Shown here in pieces: positions 1 to 9,895 of a stretch of DNA of 64,000 nucleotides. The stretch is from Chloridium humicola. Lineage: Eukaryota; Ascomycota; Sordariomycetes; Chaetosphaeriales; Chaetosphaeriaceae. The notes under the pieces were generated by a model. The model was given only the letters and a program-made list of their open reading frames with translations, was not told the DNA's origin and made no database searches. Each line of letters starts with the position of its first letter. Position 1 is the stretch's first letter. A program made the translations under genes and the position numbers. The stretch covers positions 52,855-116,854 of the forward strand of contig JAPDFF010000074.1 of NCBI GenBank assembly GCA_027569505.1, in the 5' to 3' direction.

Positions 1-368
1 ACTCGCTTGGCTTGGTTGCGTTGTTGTACTCGCGCAAGTTGTCTGTTCTAGGTTGACACTCTTTAATTGGCAGCGGACGGTTGCGAGAGCTGGAGTTGCT
101 GTCAATGATTGGCTGAGCGCAGGTTTAAGGCCAGATGCGAGGCCGAATCTGGCTTAAACTGTGTGGGGCTACGGTCCGCGGTGACAAAGCCTATGGTCCG
201 AAATGACAGGCTCTTAAGGAAATCTCCGGTCTGTTCAATGTACCCCCGTTCAGTCGCCTGAATTCCAACATCTATGATTTAGCCTCATTTCCAACTATCT
301 AAACGACCTGCCCCGTGAAAACTATTCCGTAGAATAACCCAAGAGCAAAAGAGAGCAAGCGACTGGGA
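1..368. other. Left-edge non-coding stretch
   Basis: No convincing coding region, RNA gene or repeat is seen. It lies downstream of the possible small minus-strand gene at 369-638. Confidence 0.4.
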
Positions 369-638
369 TCAACAAGTTGTTCCACCCGAGCTTCGCTATT
401 CATATAGCCACAGTCAACATCTCATCTGAGGTTGACGTTTGGTGTGCCGACTTACGCCACCAGACGAGTTGGTTGTATTGCTGGAAGAACCGCCAGATGT
501 TGAGTCGGAAGCGCCCGAGGTATTTGAGCCTCCGCCGGTGGTGGGAAAGACGACATCAGACTTGATGATGCCCAAGGCTGAGCCGTGTTTGAGAATATCG
601 TTCCATTTTGGCGACGGGTTGCTGCCAGCGGAGGACAT
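369..638 (-). CDS. Possible small two-exon hypothetical protein
   Basis: A minus-strand ATG at 638 opens 61 codons up to a canonical GTAAGT donor at 455. A TAG acceptor at 397-396 gives a 27-nt second exon, so the model is join(369..395,456..638), about 69 aa. The product would be rich in Ser, Gly, Thr and Asn with no recognisable domain. Support is only the ATG, the good donor and the in-phase acceptor. The exon could also be a chance open frame, and the true 3' end may differ. Confidence 0.22.
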
Positions 639-2984
639 TGTTATTGAAGGGTCTTAAACTAGTCAAGGTGATAGAGTAGGGTGTTGTTAGGCGCTATCTG
701 ATGAGGTAGTGCGGGTTTCACAGTTGCGATGAGGTTGCTTGCTAGGCAGAGGAACAACCGCATCGAAGCCTGAGGTTCAACTATATAGTCGAAGATATCA
801 AGTACGGACATCTCCATTGTCCATTTTGTGTCAACATTGGCGTCCGATCAAGTGAATCCAACCGCGTCACCACGGGACCTAGGCTACGCCCTCACGGACT
901 CCAAGCCACCTCGCTGCCTGGTCAAACCAGTGTTCCTTCGGTCATTTCAGGGGCTTGAAGTTGCAAGGATCTGGTACAAGAGAGCAATGTTGCCCTTGAT
1001 GGCTCACCGACTGCGGTCTGCGGGCAAGGAGCATTTAATCCGGCCACGTAAAGCAGGATGCGGCGGGTCAGCAAAGCCCGGTTACCAGAGCCTCAATCCC
1101 AGGTGTGCAAGACCTCAATCCTTTAATTACACAAAATCTAAATCGTCAGTAGTGGCTCAATCATGGTGTCTACGCCGCAGAGATCCTGCTGGGGAAGCTT
1201 GCGAAATCCAAGTGGCGCAGGCAGACCATGGCTGTGCTCACTCATCACGGGCCCATCATGTTGTCCACAAAGACAACCCAGATTTAACATGCTGACGAGT
1301 TGCAATTGAGCGATGGTTGGTTTGTGAAAATGAATGGAGCTCTTTCTTCCCCTGTGGCCAGTGTGACAGAACCAGACAATCCCATCTGTTTATCCCTGCA
1401 TCAAGCCTTCACCAACTCATATTATTGACAAAACATGAGTTCAAACAAGATTTGTTGAGACCGGGACTCTGAATTTGTTGACGAAGGGAAGAATTGAAAG
1501 GTAGCGAGGGAAAAGGAAGTGAGAATCATACCGTTTCTCTCCTTTAACTTCTGTCGCACCACTGCGCGGGGAATGAAGCAATTGATTCAGCACCAAAAAC
1601 TACCACCAGGATAGAACTCAAAAGGGTTGTTCAGCTGTTGCTGATGTTGTTAATTGATGCAGGAAAAATCCCTGGCTGGGCTGGGCCACGCAGATGGAAG
1701 AGGGGTAGATGTTCGCCAACTCAGCAGTAGCTTGTTGCCCCTGCGGTTCGACAACTTCAAGTCAAACACCCCACGAGGGTTGCCCAGATTTGAACTTGAA
1801 CTTCCTGAAACTCCAATGGTTTCCTCCCTTTCCCCAACTCACCATGTTGTTTTCTGCAAATGGGTATGTGCATTCTGCCTTGAAATGAGTGGATAAATCG
1901 CACCCAATAGCGACACCACTGACTAGCCCAGGGGTGCAGTGTGCATTGTAAACCACAACAAGGCAAGTAAGGCGACCAATCGTAACCACATCATCGACCG
2001 ATAGACTACCATCGAAGACGGGGGAACCTGCAGCCACATGTGGTGTCCGCCCCAAAAGACCCAATCAACAGTCGTTTGCAGGATACATTTGGGGTAATCG
2101 TGGTCAGCTGCCAACAGATTCTAGTTACTAAGTGGTATCCGTTAGGGGTGCTCGAGATACTTAAATCCGGGCCACTGCTGCTCTCGCATGTCCAACAGCT
2201 CCTCCCTCCAACCTTCATCACCAAGCCCCTGGACACTAAGGAGAGGACGGCTGTGCCCAGAGGCAGTGTCCCTCCCCACTTACCGATCAATGTTGCCCTG
2301 GCCCGCAGGCAATGTGGGGACACTGTTTCCGGGCATAGCCGTTCTCGGGGACTGCACTGCGGGTTTCTTTGTTGTTTTGCCAGTTGAGGAACCCCCTTCT
2401 CCTTATCAGACAACAGTGTGAGATTAATACTTCCTCGAGAACAAAAATCGTGCGAATGCTGACGTTGAAGAAGCCTCTCCGTACCGGCCTCGAAAGAACA
2501 TCGGCAGTTTAGTCGTCGCGTCAGCTCTCTGCACCCTTTCAAGGTCCCGAAAGAGATGGATACCAGTGCATTGGCAGTTGACCATCTTGGTGGACAACAG
2601 GAGGCCGTGTGTCTGGTGTCTGTTCTCGGCGATGTGTTAGAAGATATAAGGTTGTCGGAACCTTATATCTTGTTGCATTGGGACCCTCTGAAGGGGTTGT
2701 CGAGGATGGCGCGACGCTATGGACATTGTCGGTGGTTCTTGGTCCCAGCGGTGGGAGCAGAAGGGGATTGGCGGAGGAACATTCGCTTTTGGATGATATG
2801 GACAACGTGAGGGCCCAGAACTCCATGACACATGCTTCGAATTGACACTCAGTGCAGCAGATTGATGGCGGATCCTAGCAGAACCGCCATACCAAAAGCT
2901 GCCACGCAACAATTAACAAACTCAACTTCGCAATCTAACACATCGAGTGTCTAAAGCTATTACCCGAACATCACTCCAATCAAC
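639..2984. other. Long gene-poor upstream region
   Basis: About 2.3 kb with only short overlapping frames on both strands. Most of them begin at GTG or TTG and none shows a familiar motif. I see no tRNA, transposon end or tandem array. The right end is presumably the promoter and leader of the zinc-finger gene that starts at 2985. Confidence 0.4.
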
Positions 2985-3847
2985 ATGGAGGCGCCAAAAG
3001 CCCTCGTTGAGGATGGCCAGAACCTCGATGACTTTATTTCTAGCATTACCGAATTCCCCGACCCTGGTGCTTTCGCGCCCAAAACCCCTGTTTTCGACGG
3101 AGGCCTGTACCATGGTGATAACACCAGCGGGCTCTCAATGGGCTTCTCAAACCAGGAACATCAAGATTATACCGTTGACACTGGTATTTTTGACACGATG
3201 CCCTCTTTGGCATCCCAGTCAGCATCCCCGACAGGTTCCATCACCACTTTTTGGTCACTATTTCCAGATGCGTTGATGCCACAGTCATCGCAGGATCACG
3301 GGAGTCTTTTGGATCCCCATGAGCTTTCCTGCAAAGTCACACAGAGCTGGCAACCCCACCAAGACAGTGTCTCGTACCCTCCAGGAGAAGTCAAGCCTAT
3401 AGCAGAGGTTATGCCTCCAGTGGCCCAGCCAACAGAACTTCAGGGGCAGGGTCAAACAAGCGCTGGTAAACAAGAACTCACGATGCAAGACAAGCCCACT
3501 GACGTCCGAGCGTATGACCTTTCTCACACCACTCCTTACCATCCCCCATCAGTCAACTGACGCAAGTTACACATCACAGACGAGACTGGCGCAAAGAAAA
3601 GAAACTAGAGAAGTGCCGAGCAGCTGGATGTAGACTCAGCTTCCCCTTTAAAAGTGAGCTCGAAAGACACATCAAAAGCGTGCATTCCGCTTCGAAGGTC
3701 CGCTTCATTTGCGACCAGTGTACCACGAAGTCGTACTCTCGGTACGATGGCCTGCAACGTCATCAAACGGACAAACACAACCGACCAAAGAGGCCCAGGG
3801 ATGCAAAGAGGGGCCCCAAGAAAACGACAAAACCGCCGCTGTTGTAG
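2985..3847 (+). CDS. C2H2 zinc-finger protein, putative transcription factor
   Basis: The first exon (2985-3511) encodes an acidic, Ser/Pro/Gln-rich N-terminal part that would otherwise stop at 3560. A 41-nt intron from GTATGA at 3512 to CAG at 3552 joins it in phase to the zinc-finger frame (3553-3847), giving 273 aa. Two C2H2 fingers lie at about residues 197-248: C-x4-C-x12-H-x4-H, then C-x2-C-x13-H-x4-H. A Lys/Arg-rich tail follows and may act as a nuclear localisation signal. The layout, an activation-like N-terminus with C-terminal fingers, suits a nuclear DNA-binding regulator. Its target is unknown. The intron is short but the frame match is exact. Confidence 0.72.
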
Positions 3848-4712
3848 AGCCCGTGGATTTCGAGTTGACATGGACACCAGAAGGCAATCAGGGCCAATGT
3901 TGGGATTTGGGACAGCAACAAAACAATGTGTGTTATTGAGCGTTTGGGTTTTTCCTATGTATTTTCTTTTCTCGGTCACTTGCTGGATGGGTGGATGAGG
4001 CGAGGTGAGGAGGTGGGACGTGGGCGTCAGTCCTGGAGTCAGGGGCAACTCTGACTCCGGGATTGGGGATTTTGAAGAGGCTATTTTTGAACACTGAGTT
4101 ACTTTTGGAAGGTGTAATGACTGTGATGAGCGAATTGATTTCTCCTTTCTCCCCTGACTGCTGTTTGCGTGTGTGTTCAGCTCAGCCACCAGCGCCGCAC
4201 CCAGCCCGGGCAGGCCCAGCGCTCCCGGGTTTTCTTCCTCAGAGGATGCGGCTAAGTTCTGGCTCCGGTGTGCGAAGGATGGCAGGCAGAAGTCTGGTGT
4301 GACGCGAACCTGGGAGTCGGTGTCGATGAGGTTTGGTGATGCTTGCTGGGTTCCGGGTTGGCTTCGGCTCCGGGCGCCCCACTTCTTCGGTCGCTCCGCT
4401 CCGACATGCAGGCCGACATCGCCGAGTGAGATCCACACTTCGGGGGTTCAACGCCGAGGCAGTGTGGAGAGAATCTGGGAGCTAGCGGCTTGGCACATTC
4501 AGCCCTGTAGCACGCCAAGGCGCTAAAGCGACAGCCGAACCTCTCAATTCACTTTCTGCCCCGCGTCCCAGAAGTCGCGTCTCCACGACGCCTCGACTAC
4601 CAACTGCCCAATTCGAAGTCGCCCTCATACGACATCCGACACAGAACAATAAACCGAACATGACGAGGTGACATTCGACTCGACATTTACTTACCACCAT
4701 CCACAACACACA
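3848..4712. other. Intergenic region between the zinc-finger gene and PSF2
   Basis: Holds the 3' region of the zinc-finger gene and the promoter/leader of PSF2. A 277-codon antisense frame here starts at GTG, overlaps the finger exon and was not accepted. Confidence 0.5.
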
Positions 4713-5609
4713 ATGGCCCTCCAACTCCCACCAGGGCTGACCCACGCCGAGATCGCCTTCCTGGCCGAAATGGAGCTTGTCACAGTCGTCCCCCGTCAAC
4801 GGTTAGAAAGCATCGACCTACTCGGAGTAAGTTCACCTCCTCCCCTCCTCTTACCCAGCCCTCTGTCTCCCGTCCCTTCAACCCAACCACCACCAACCAC
4901 AAGCTAAACCCCTCCCCCCTCCCAGGGCAAAACCCCCCCTCTCCGCCCCCCCCACCGCGCCGACCTCCCCCTCTGGCTCGCGCTCCTCCTCAAAAAGCAA
5001 CGCCGCGCAAACATCGTGCCCCCCCCCTGGCTCCACCCCTCCTCCCTCTCCGAAATCATCCACATCGAAACCAAAGAACGACCCACCGCCTTCTCCGACC
5101 CGCCACCCCTTCCCTCCCGAGCAGACCCCTCCAACCCCGGGCTCGCGCGACGACAAGGTGGGGGTCAACAAAGTACTTCTGGTGGTGTTGACGGGGGATT
5201 AATTCTCTCCGCGCCGTTTCGGCCGTCTTGTACGGCTGATGCACCCGCGGGGTATCTGCCGTATCACTTCCTGGAGGTGGCCGAGGCGCTGCTGGCCCAC
5301 GCGGGGGACGATGTCGCGTCGCTGGGGGCGTCGGCCGGGGAGGTGAGGGGGTTGTTGCGGGATTTGGTGGAGGTCAGGGCGGCGAAGATGAGGAGCAGTA
5401 CAGCGCATTTGGAAGGGTTTGGGGGAGGACTGATGAGCTTGAGGGGCGTGGGTGCTATGGAGTTGGCGGAGAGTAGGGGGTTTGTGTTGGGTGTGGTGGA
5501 TGGGGTGAGGAAGATTGGGGCCAGCGCGGAGGCGGCGAGACGGGACGAGGAGGAGGAGATGGGTGGGGAGGGGATGGGGGAGGAGAGTGATGAGGAGATG
5601 GGGATTTGA
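4713..5609 (+). CDS. PSF2: GINS complex subunit Psf2
   Basis: Two exons, 4713-4826 and 4926-5609, flank an intron with a GTAAGT donor and CAG acceptor; the product is 265 aa. The N-terminus has the Psf2 signature: a block around EMELVTVVPRQRL, then RADLPLWLALLLKKQRRANI and a PPPWL segment. GINS (Sld5-Psf1-Psf2-Psf3) binds MCM2-7 and Cdc45 to form the replicative CMG helicase in the nucleus, which makes this an essential gene. The middle (about residues 70-105) is a Pro/Gly/Ser-rich insertion and the C-terminus is a Glu/Met/Gly-rich acidic tail; both are looser than the core fold. The coding strand changes from C-rich to G-rich near 5150. Confidence 0.93.
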
Positions 5610-5808
5610 GAGGAGGTTGGGACGTGGATTTGCGCGGCTATAACGACAAGTCTATTCAAGCTGGCTCTGGGCCATCTATCTATTCAAAAGCAATACCCCT
5701 TTTAACGCCTTCGCGATGCTTCAAACTTACCTTCGACTAAAGGCGGCACTTGGCTTGGCCTTCACCCACATCCTGTCTATCGTTACCTTCGAGTCCGAGA
5801 CCTTGGCC

Positions 5809-7929
5809 TTAGGCGCCATCCGAATCGGAGCTTGCCTCGGGATCATACATGGTATCATCCGACTCGTACCACGAACCTTCCTCCCACGCCATCGCCGCAT
5901 CCTCGTCAGACTCACCGCCCCCCTGCTCTTTCTCCCCCACTAGCTCACCCTCCTGTGTACTCAAATCCGGCCAACTCAGATGATCAGCCCGCAACATGAA
6001 CGGCTTGCCGGCCTCGTCAGCCTGATACATTACCTGGTACCCGCCCTCATTCTTCTCAACACCGCTCATCACCACATCCTCATCCCCCTCCCAGTCCGTG
6101 TCCGACGAACACGAACAGGGCGAGTGGCAGTGCGGCGTTACGTAGCCGCTGTCATCATTGCCGGCGATGGGAGTGGCGAACAGGCTTGTTTCATTGCTAT
6201 TGATGGTGAGGAAGGATGCAGGCCAGTGGACGGGCGTGGTGAGGAGGGATGGCGGGCGGGAGGAGCGGTCGTGTCGCTGGGTTTCTGGGAGGGCTGTAAA
6301 GTTCACGGGCATCTCAAGCGGCTCGGGGGCCAATACCTTGTCCTGGTAGGCTGCCAGGCGTGGGTTCTCCAGGAGGACACCGATGGTGGGGAGGTACACT
6401 CCGTTCTCCTTACCTGACAACTCGGGGTGCAGAGGCGGGGTGAATCTGCGAGACTTGGGGGTGAGCCGAGCTCGCTTGGTTGGGCTGCTACCATCAGCTT
6501 CACTGTTAGTGGAGTAGATCGTGTGAGTCCTCTTCCGGGAAGAGTTTTGGGTGTTCGAAGAGGCCTGATCACTTCCTTGATTGCCTTCAGCCGCCACAGA
6601 AACCGCATTACCTGGGGCGGAAATCGCCCCAAAAGCGGCCGTACCAGAGGACGGATCTTCACCACCCGCGCTGGACTCGGACTTGAAGGACTGAGCCTTC
6701 AGCGGGTTGAGCGCATCAACGAGCTCATCAAAATTAACCAGGCAGCTGTCAACGCCACCACATACCTTCCTGCAGACTTTGCAAACGCGGGCCACATCGC
6801 TCTGGATGGTCGATGCCGTTGTGTCGTCTGTCAGACCAGGGTCTTCAGAAGTCTCGGACTTGATCTCGGACTTGATATCTGTTGCCGAGCGGTCGCAGCC
6901 CTGGTCATCGCCCTCTGCGTCAGCCTCACTTCCCCCAGACTCACCGTTGCCATCGTCCCCATCTCCACCGTTCCCCCCTCCACCGTCCCCCCCTGGGCCT
7001 CCACCGTCTGGTCCTCTACCGTCCGAACCATCATCGCCCGAACTTCCACTGCCCGAATTATCACTGCTCGACCCAGTACCACTCAACCCACCACTGCTTG
7101 AATCCCCACTACTGCCATCAACCCCATCGTTATCCCCATCAGACGAAGACGACCCCATCACCTGGCCTTCCGGGGTCGGGGCGCCCGACCTCCTAAAGCG
7201 ATCGTTGTCGTCGTCGTCGTCATCGTTATCGTCATCGTCGTCATCGTCGTCGTCATCGCTGTCCCCATCACCATCGCCATCGCCGTCGGGCAATCGCCCC
7301 AGAAAGTGGTCACCCGGCGCAGAGCGTTGAGCCGCTTGCGTGGGCTGAGGCGTTACGGTGATGGAGGGCAGGATGTTCTGACCGTCTTGTGGAACCTGGA
7401 TGGCGGGGTTGATGGCGGGTAGAATGCCATCTGGGAGAAGAGGTAGATCGGCACCGTTTGCGGCTTGGGCACCGGGTTGGTTGGCCGCCGCGGTTGGGGG
7501 GAGGGCGGGCGGAGCGGCGGGCGCGGGTGCAGGGGCAGCATTCACTGGGGGCAGAACGCCGTCCGGGCGTGGACGCAGAGCAGAGCGTGTCGCAGCCCGG
7601 ACAGGTTGGTTGGGCACCACGATCGAGCGACCTGGCAGCGCGGAACGCCGTGCAGGTTGGACGGGTACTGGTGCTGCATTGACGGAGGGGAGGGTAGAGT
7701 CCCCGCCAAACGTACCATTGCGCATTATTTCTACTCCACGGCCTTCATAGGGGATTCGGGCCAGGACTTGTGGCCCAGGCAGGGCGGCTATGGACCGGGT
7801 CTGTCGAGGTTGGTAGTTTGGGATGTCCTTGCGGCGTCCACGGTATGAGCGTTCCTCGGGCGCACGACGGCGTCTGGTGGTCGGCCGAGCGGCCGCGCCC
7901 TTGCCATTCTTTCCTCTCTTTGGTGGCAT
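5809..7929 (-). CDS. Large acidic, disordered hypothetical protein
   Basis: Single-exon frame of 706 codons from an ATG at 7929. The first about 45 residues are strongly basic (Lys/Arg) and could be a nuclear signal. Pro/Ala-rich repeats follow, then a run of Asp and Asn at about residues 215-245 (written as a trinucleotide-like tract near 7200-7270) and a Ser/Gly/Asp-rich stretch to about 330. A compact cysteine group, C-x2-C-x3-C-x5-C, lies near residue 380 and might bind a metal. The C-terminus is acidic and ends in an Asp/Ser-rich tail. No family is recognised. Composition suggests a nuclear, possibly chromatin-associated protein, but that is inference. It faces PSF2 tail-to-tail. Confidence 0.65.
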   Translation of the reverse strand: MPPKRGKNGKGAAARPTTRRRRAPEERSYRGRRKDIPNYQPRQTRSIAALPGPQVLARIPYEGRGVEIMRNGTFGGDSTLPSVNAAPVPVQPARRSALPGRSIVVPNQPVRAATRSALRPRPDGVLPPVNAAPAPAPAAPPALPPTAAANQPGAQAANGADLPLLPDGILPAINPAIQVPQDGQNILPSITVTPQPTQAAQRSAPGDHFLGRLPDGDGDGDGDSDDDDDDDDDDNDDDDDDNDRFRRSGAPTPEGQVMGSSSSDGDNDGVDGSSGDSSSGGLSGTGSSSDNSGSGSSGDDGSDGRGPDGGGPGGDGGGGNGGDGDDGNGESGGSEADAEGDDQGCDRSATDIKSEIKSETSEDPGLTDDTTASTIQSDVARVCKVCRKVCGGVDSCLVNFDELVDALNPLKAQSFKSESSAGGEDPSSGTAAFGAISAPGNAVSVAAEGNQGSDQASSNTQNSSRKRTHTIYSTNSEADGSSPTKRARLTPKSRRFTPPLHPELSGKENGVYLPTIGVLLENPRLAAYQDKVLAPEPLEMPVNFTALPETQRHDRSSRPPSLLTTPVHWPASFLTINSNETSLFATPIAGNDDSGYVTPHCHSPCSCSSDTDWEGDEDVVMSGVEKNEGGYQVMYQADEAGKPFMLRADHLSWPDLSTQEGELVGEKEQGGGESDEDAAMAWEEGSWYESDDTMYDPEASSDSDGA

Positions 7930-8757
7930 TGTAAGAACTGTTCAGAAATAACTTGCGGGCGCTAATTTGGTTATTTTCTTTATTGTTGGTTGGTTGGAGC
8001 AGGCGGCAAATGTTGGCGCAAAGGGGTTTGCCGGGTTCAACACAGTTGGCGGGAAATCAGAAACTTGGAATTGTTGGTGCAGTCTAAGAACACGGGACAC
8101 TCCAGTGTTGGGTTGTTCAAGTTTATATCACGCTGGCACAATGTCATTGTCTTTGTTTCGGTTGTTCGGGTCTTCTCCTCGACACAAAGCCGCGTATTCT
8201 TGGAGCGGCATAATGGAGTTGGTGTTGATCTTTGTTCAACAAGGAACAAAATTGACCAGTAAAAAGGCAGGACCTTCTTTCATTTGTTTCAAAACTTTAA
8301 CAGTGCTTGTTCATTGTCATTGATCACCTCTCCCTGTGTCGATTCACACGACACCAAGCGAAAATTGAGCACGTCTCAATGGTCTGAAGACGAGGACTTT
8401 TCCATGTGTGCAGTTTACCATTAACGCGCATCAGTCTGTGATTAATTCGCCGCCTGGACAATTATTTTCCAAAATATCATTGTTCAATCCAATTGAAGGC
8501 CTGCACAATGGCAATGGCGGACCCCCCACAATAAGGTTGTTCTGGCACAAAAAGAAGTCTATTCACACCCCTTCAATACCATTATTCCCCTTTGTCTTTT
8601 ACACGACCCGAACTCCACACGCCCGAATCCCTAGCTATATCCCATCTCACACTTCATCCCAATCCCAACTTCACAACTTCACAACTCAAGCTCTCTCACA
8701 ACCAACCAACAAAACCACATGTAAAAAAAAAAAAAAAAAAAACACAACACCGCACCA
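7930..8757. promoter_or_regulatory. Divergent intergenic region with an A18 tract
   Basis: Separates the acidic protein gene (minus) from the membrane protein gene (plus) and should hold both promoters. The last 150 bases are CT/CA-rich leader sequence. An uninterrupted run of about 18 A lies at 8723-8740, just upstream of the ATG at 8758; poly(dA) tracts of this kind often exclude nucleosomes. Confidence 0.45.
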
Positions 8758-9579
8758 ATGGCGACCACCAAGACGGGCTACACCCCCCTCGCCCACACCC
8801 CCCCTGCGCCCTTCTCCTGCCCTGGCGGCAGCAGCAGCACCACCACCCCCACCGCCCTCACCACATCTTCTTCTCCCCTCACCGCGCGGCACGGCCTCGC
8901 CCTCCTTGCCGCCCTCGCCATCACCCTCGTCGCCCACCCGCACCTCCTCCACACCCTCGCCTACTGGCTCCTCCGCCCCGTCCACCACGCCCTCTCTGCC
9001 ATCCTCACCTCCCCCCCGCTGCCCGCCACCCTGCCCATCCCAAGAACACTGCGCCCACCAGCGGGGGGGCTCACGTCGCCGTACTGGGCGACACTCCACG
9101 GGCTTAGGGCGGAGGAGCGGGGGAATGTGACGGCGGTGAGGGTCTTGGTGGGGGGGTATTTGTTGGGGTATGTGGGGGCGGGGTGGGTGGAGGGGGGGAT
9201 TAGGGAGGGGGTTTGGGGGGTGGTTGGGCATGGGGTGCTGCCGTGGGTTGTTTGGGGGTGGGCGAATGTGGTGGTGTTGGGGTGGATGGCGAGGATTGGG
9301 ACTTGGGGGTTGAAGGGGTTGAAGGAGGTGAATGCAGCGGTGGAGGAGGCGGCGGAGGTGGTGGTGAGGACGTGGGCGGGGTATTTTGAGAGGTATTGGA
9401 GGGGGATCTTTGCGGGGTTTGCGGTTTGGGTTCTTGTTTTGCTGGCGCAGGGGGTGGAGTTGACGTTTGGGGAGGTGTGGGAGGCGACGGCGGAGTGGGT
9501 TTTGTTGAAGGTTGCGACGGTAGTGTATTTGGCGGGAGATGTGGTGAGGGATGTAGCGAGGGTCTTTCAGGAGTATTGA
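8758..9579 (+). CDS. Multipass membrane protein of unknown function
   Basis: A 273-codon frame starts at an ATG directly after the poly-A leader. A Ser/Thr/Pro-rich head of about 40 residues precedes a hydrophobic segment near residues 43-80. Further hydrophobic stretches lie near 125-190 and 218-245, with Trp, Val and Gly prominent, so several membrane helices are likely. No signature family is recognised. The first 300 bases are extremely C-rich and the rest extremely G-rich on the coding strand, which biases amino-acid content (Pro/Thr/His early, Gly/Val/Trp later). A coding role is supported by the long open frame and the hydrophobic periodicity. Confidence 0.6.
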   Translation: MATTKTGYTPLAHTPPAPFSCPGGSSSTTTPTALTTSSSPLTARHGLALLAALAITLVAHPHLLHTLAYWLLRPVHHALSAILTSPPLPATLPIPRTLRPPAGGLTSPYWATLHGLRAEERGNVTAVRVLVGGYLLGYVGAGWVEGGIREGVWGVVGHGVLPWVVWGWANVVVLGWMARIGTWGLKGLKEVNAAVEEAAEVVVRTWAGYFERYWRGIFAGFAVWVLVLLAQGVELTFGEVWEATAEWVLLKVATVVYLAGDVVRDVARVFQEY

Positions 9580-9895
9580 AGGGGGAGATGGGACGCGGCG
9601 TTACAATAGGTGTTGTTGAAAGTTGCGACGGCAGTGTCTGACGGGGATGTTGTTAGGGGTGTGGCGAAGGTCTTGGAGGGGTGTTGTAGGGCGTTTTATA
9701 AGCTTGTCAGTTCAAGATACAGAGACGGTGAACTTACTTGCTGGACAAGTCATAATTTTATCTAAGCTACAAACGGGCTGTTGTTCTGCTCCCAAGTACA
9801 CACCATGATCCCCTTAAGATTTGTAAGCAAGTGACCCAACCAAGGCGCCAGTAAAACAACAAACTCACTCCAATGTATCCATCCACCCATCCATC
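9580..9895. other. Convergent 3' intergenic region
   Basis: Lies between the 3' ends of the membrane protein gene (plus) and the remodeller gene (minus). A short stretch resembling the end of the membrane protein gene recurs near 9605-9680 (GTTGAAAGTTGCGACGG type), so a small local duplication is likely. No other feature is seen. Confidence 0.4.

Noticed and set aside
828..1295. 155-codon plus frame
   Set aside because: GTG start, mixed composition, no splice sites or domain in support.
3605..4438. 277-codon minus-strand frame
   Set aside because: It starts at GTG, is antisense to the zinc-finger exon and has no recognisable domain.
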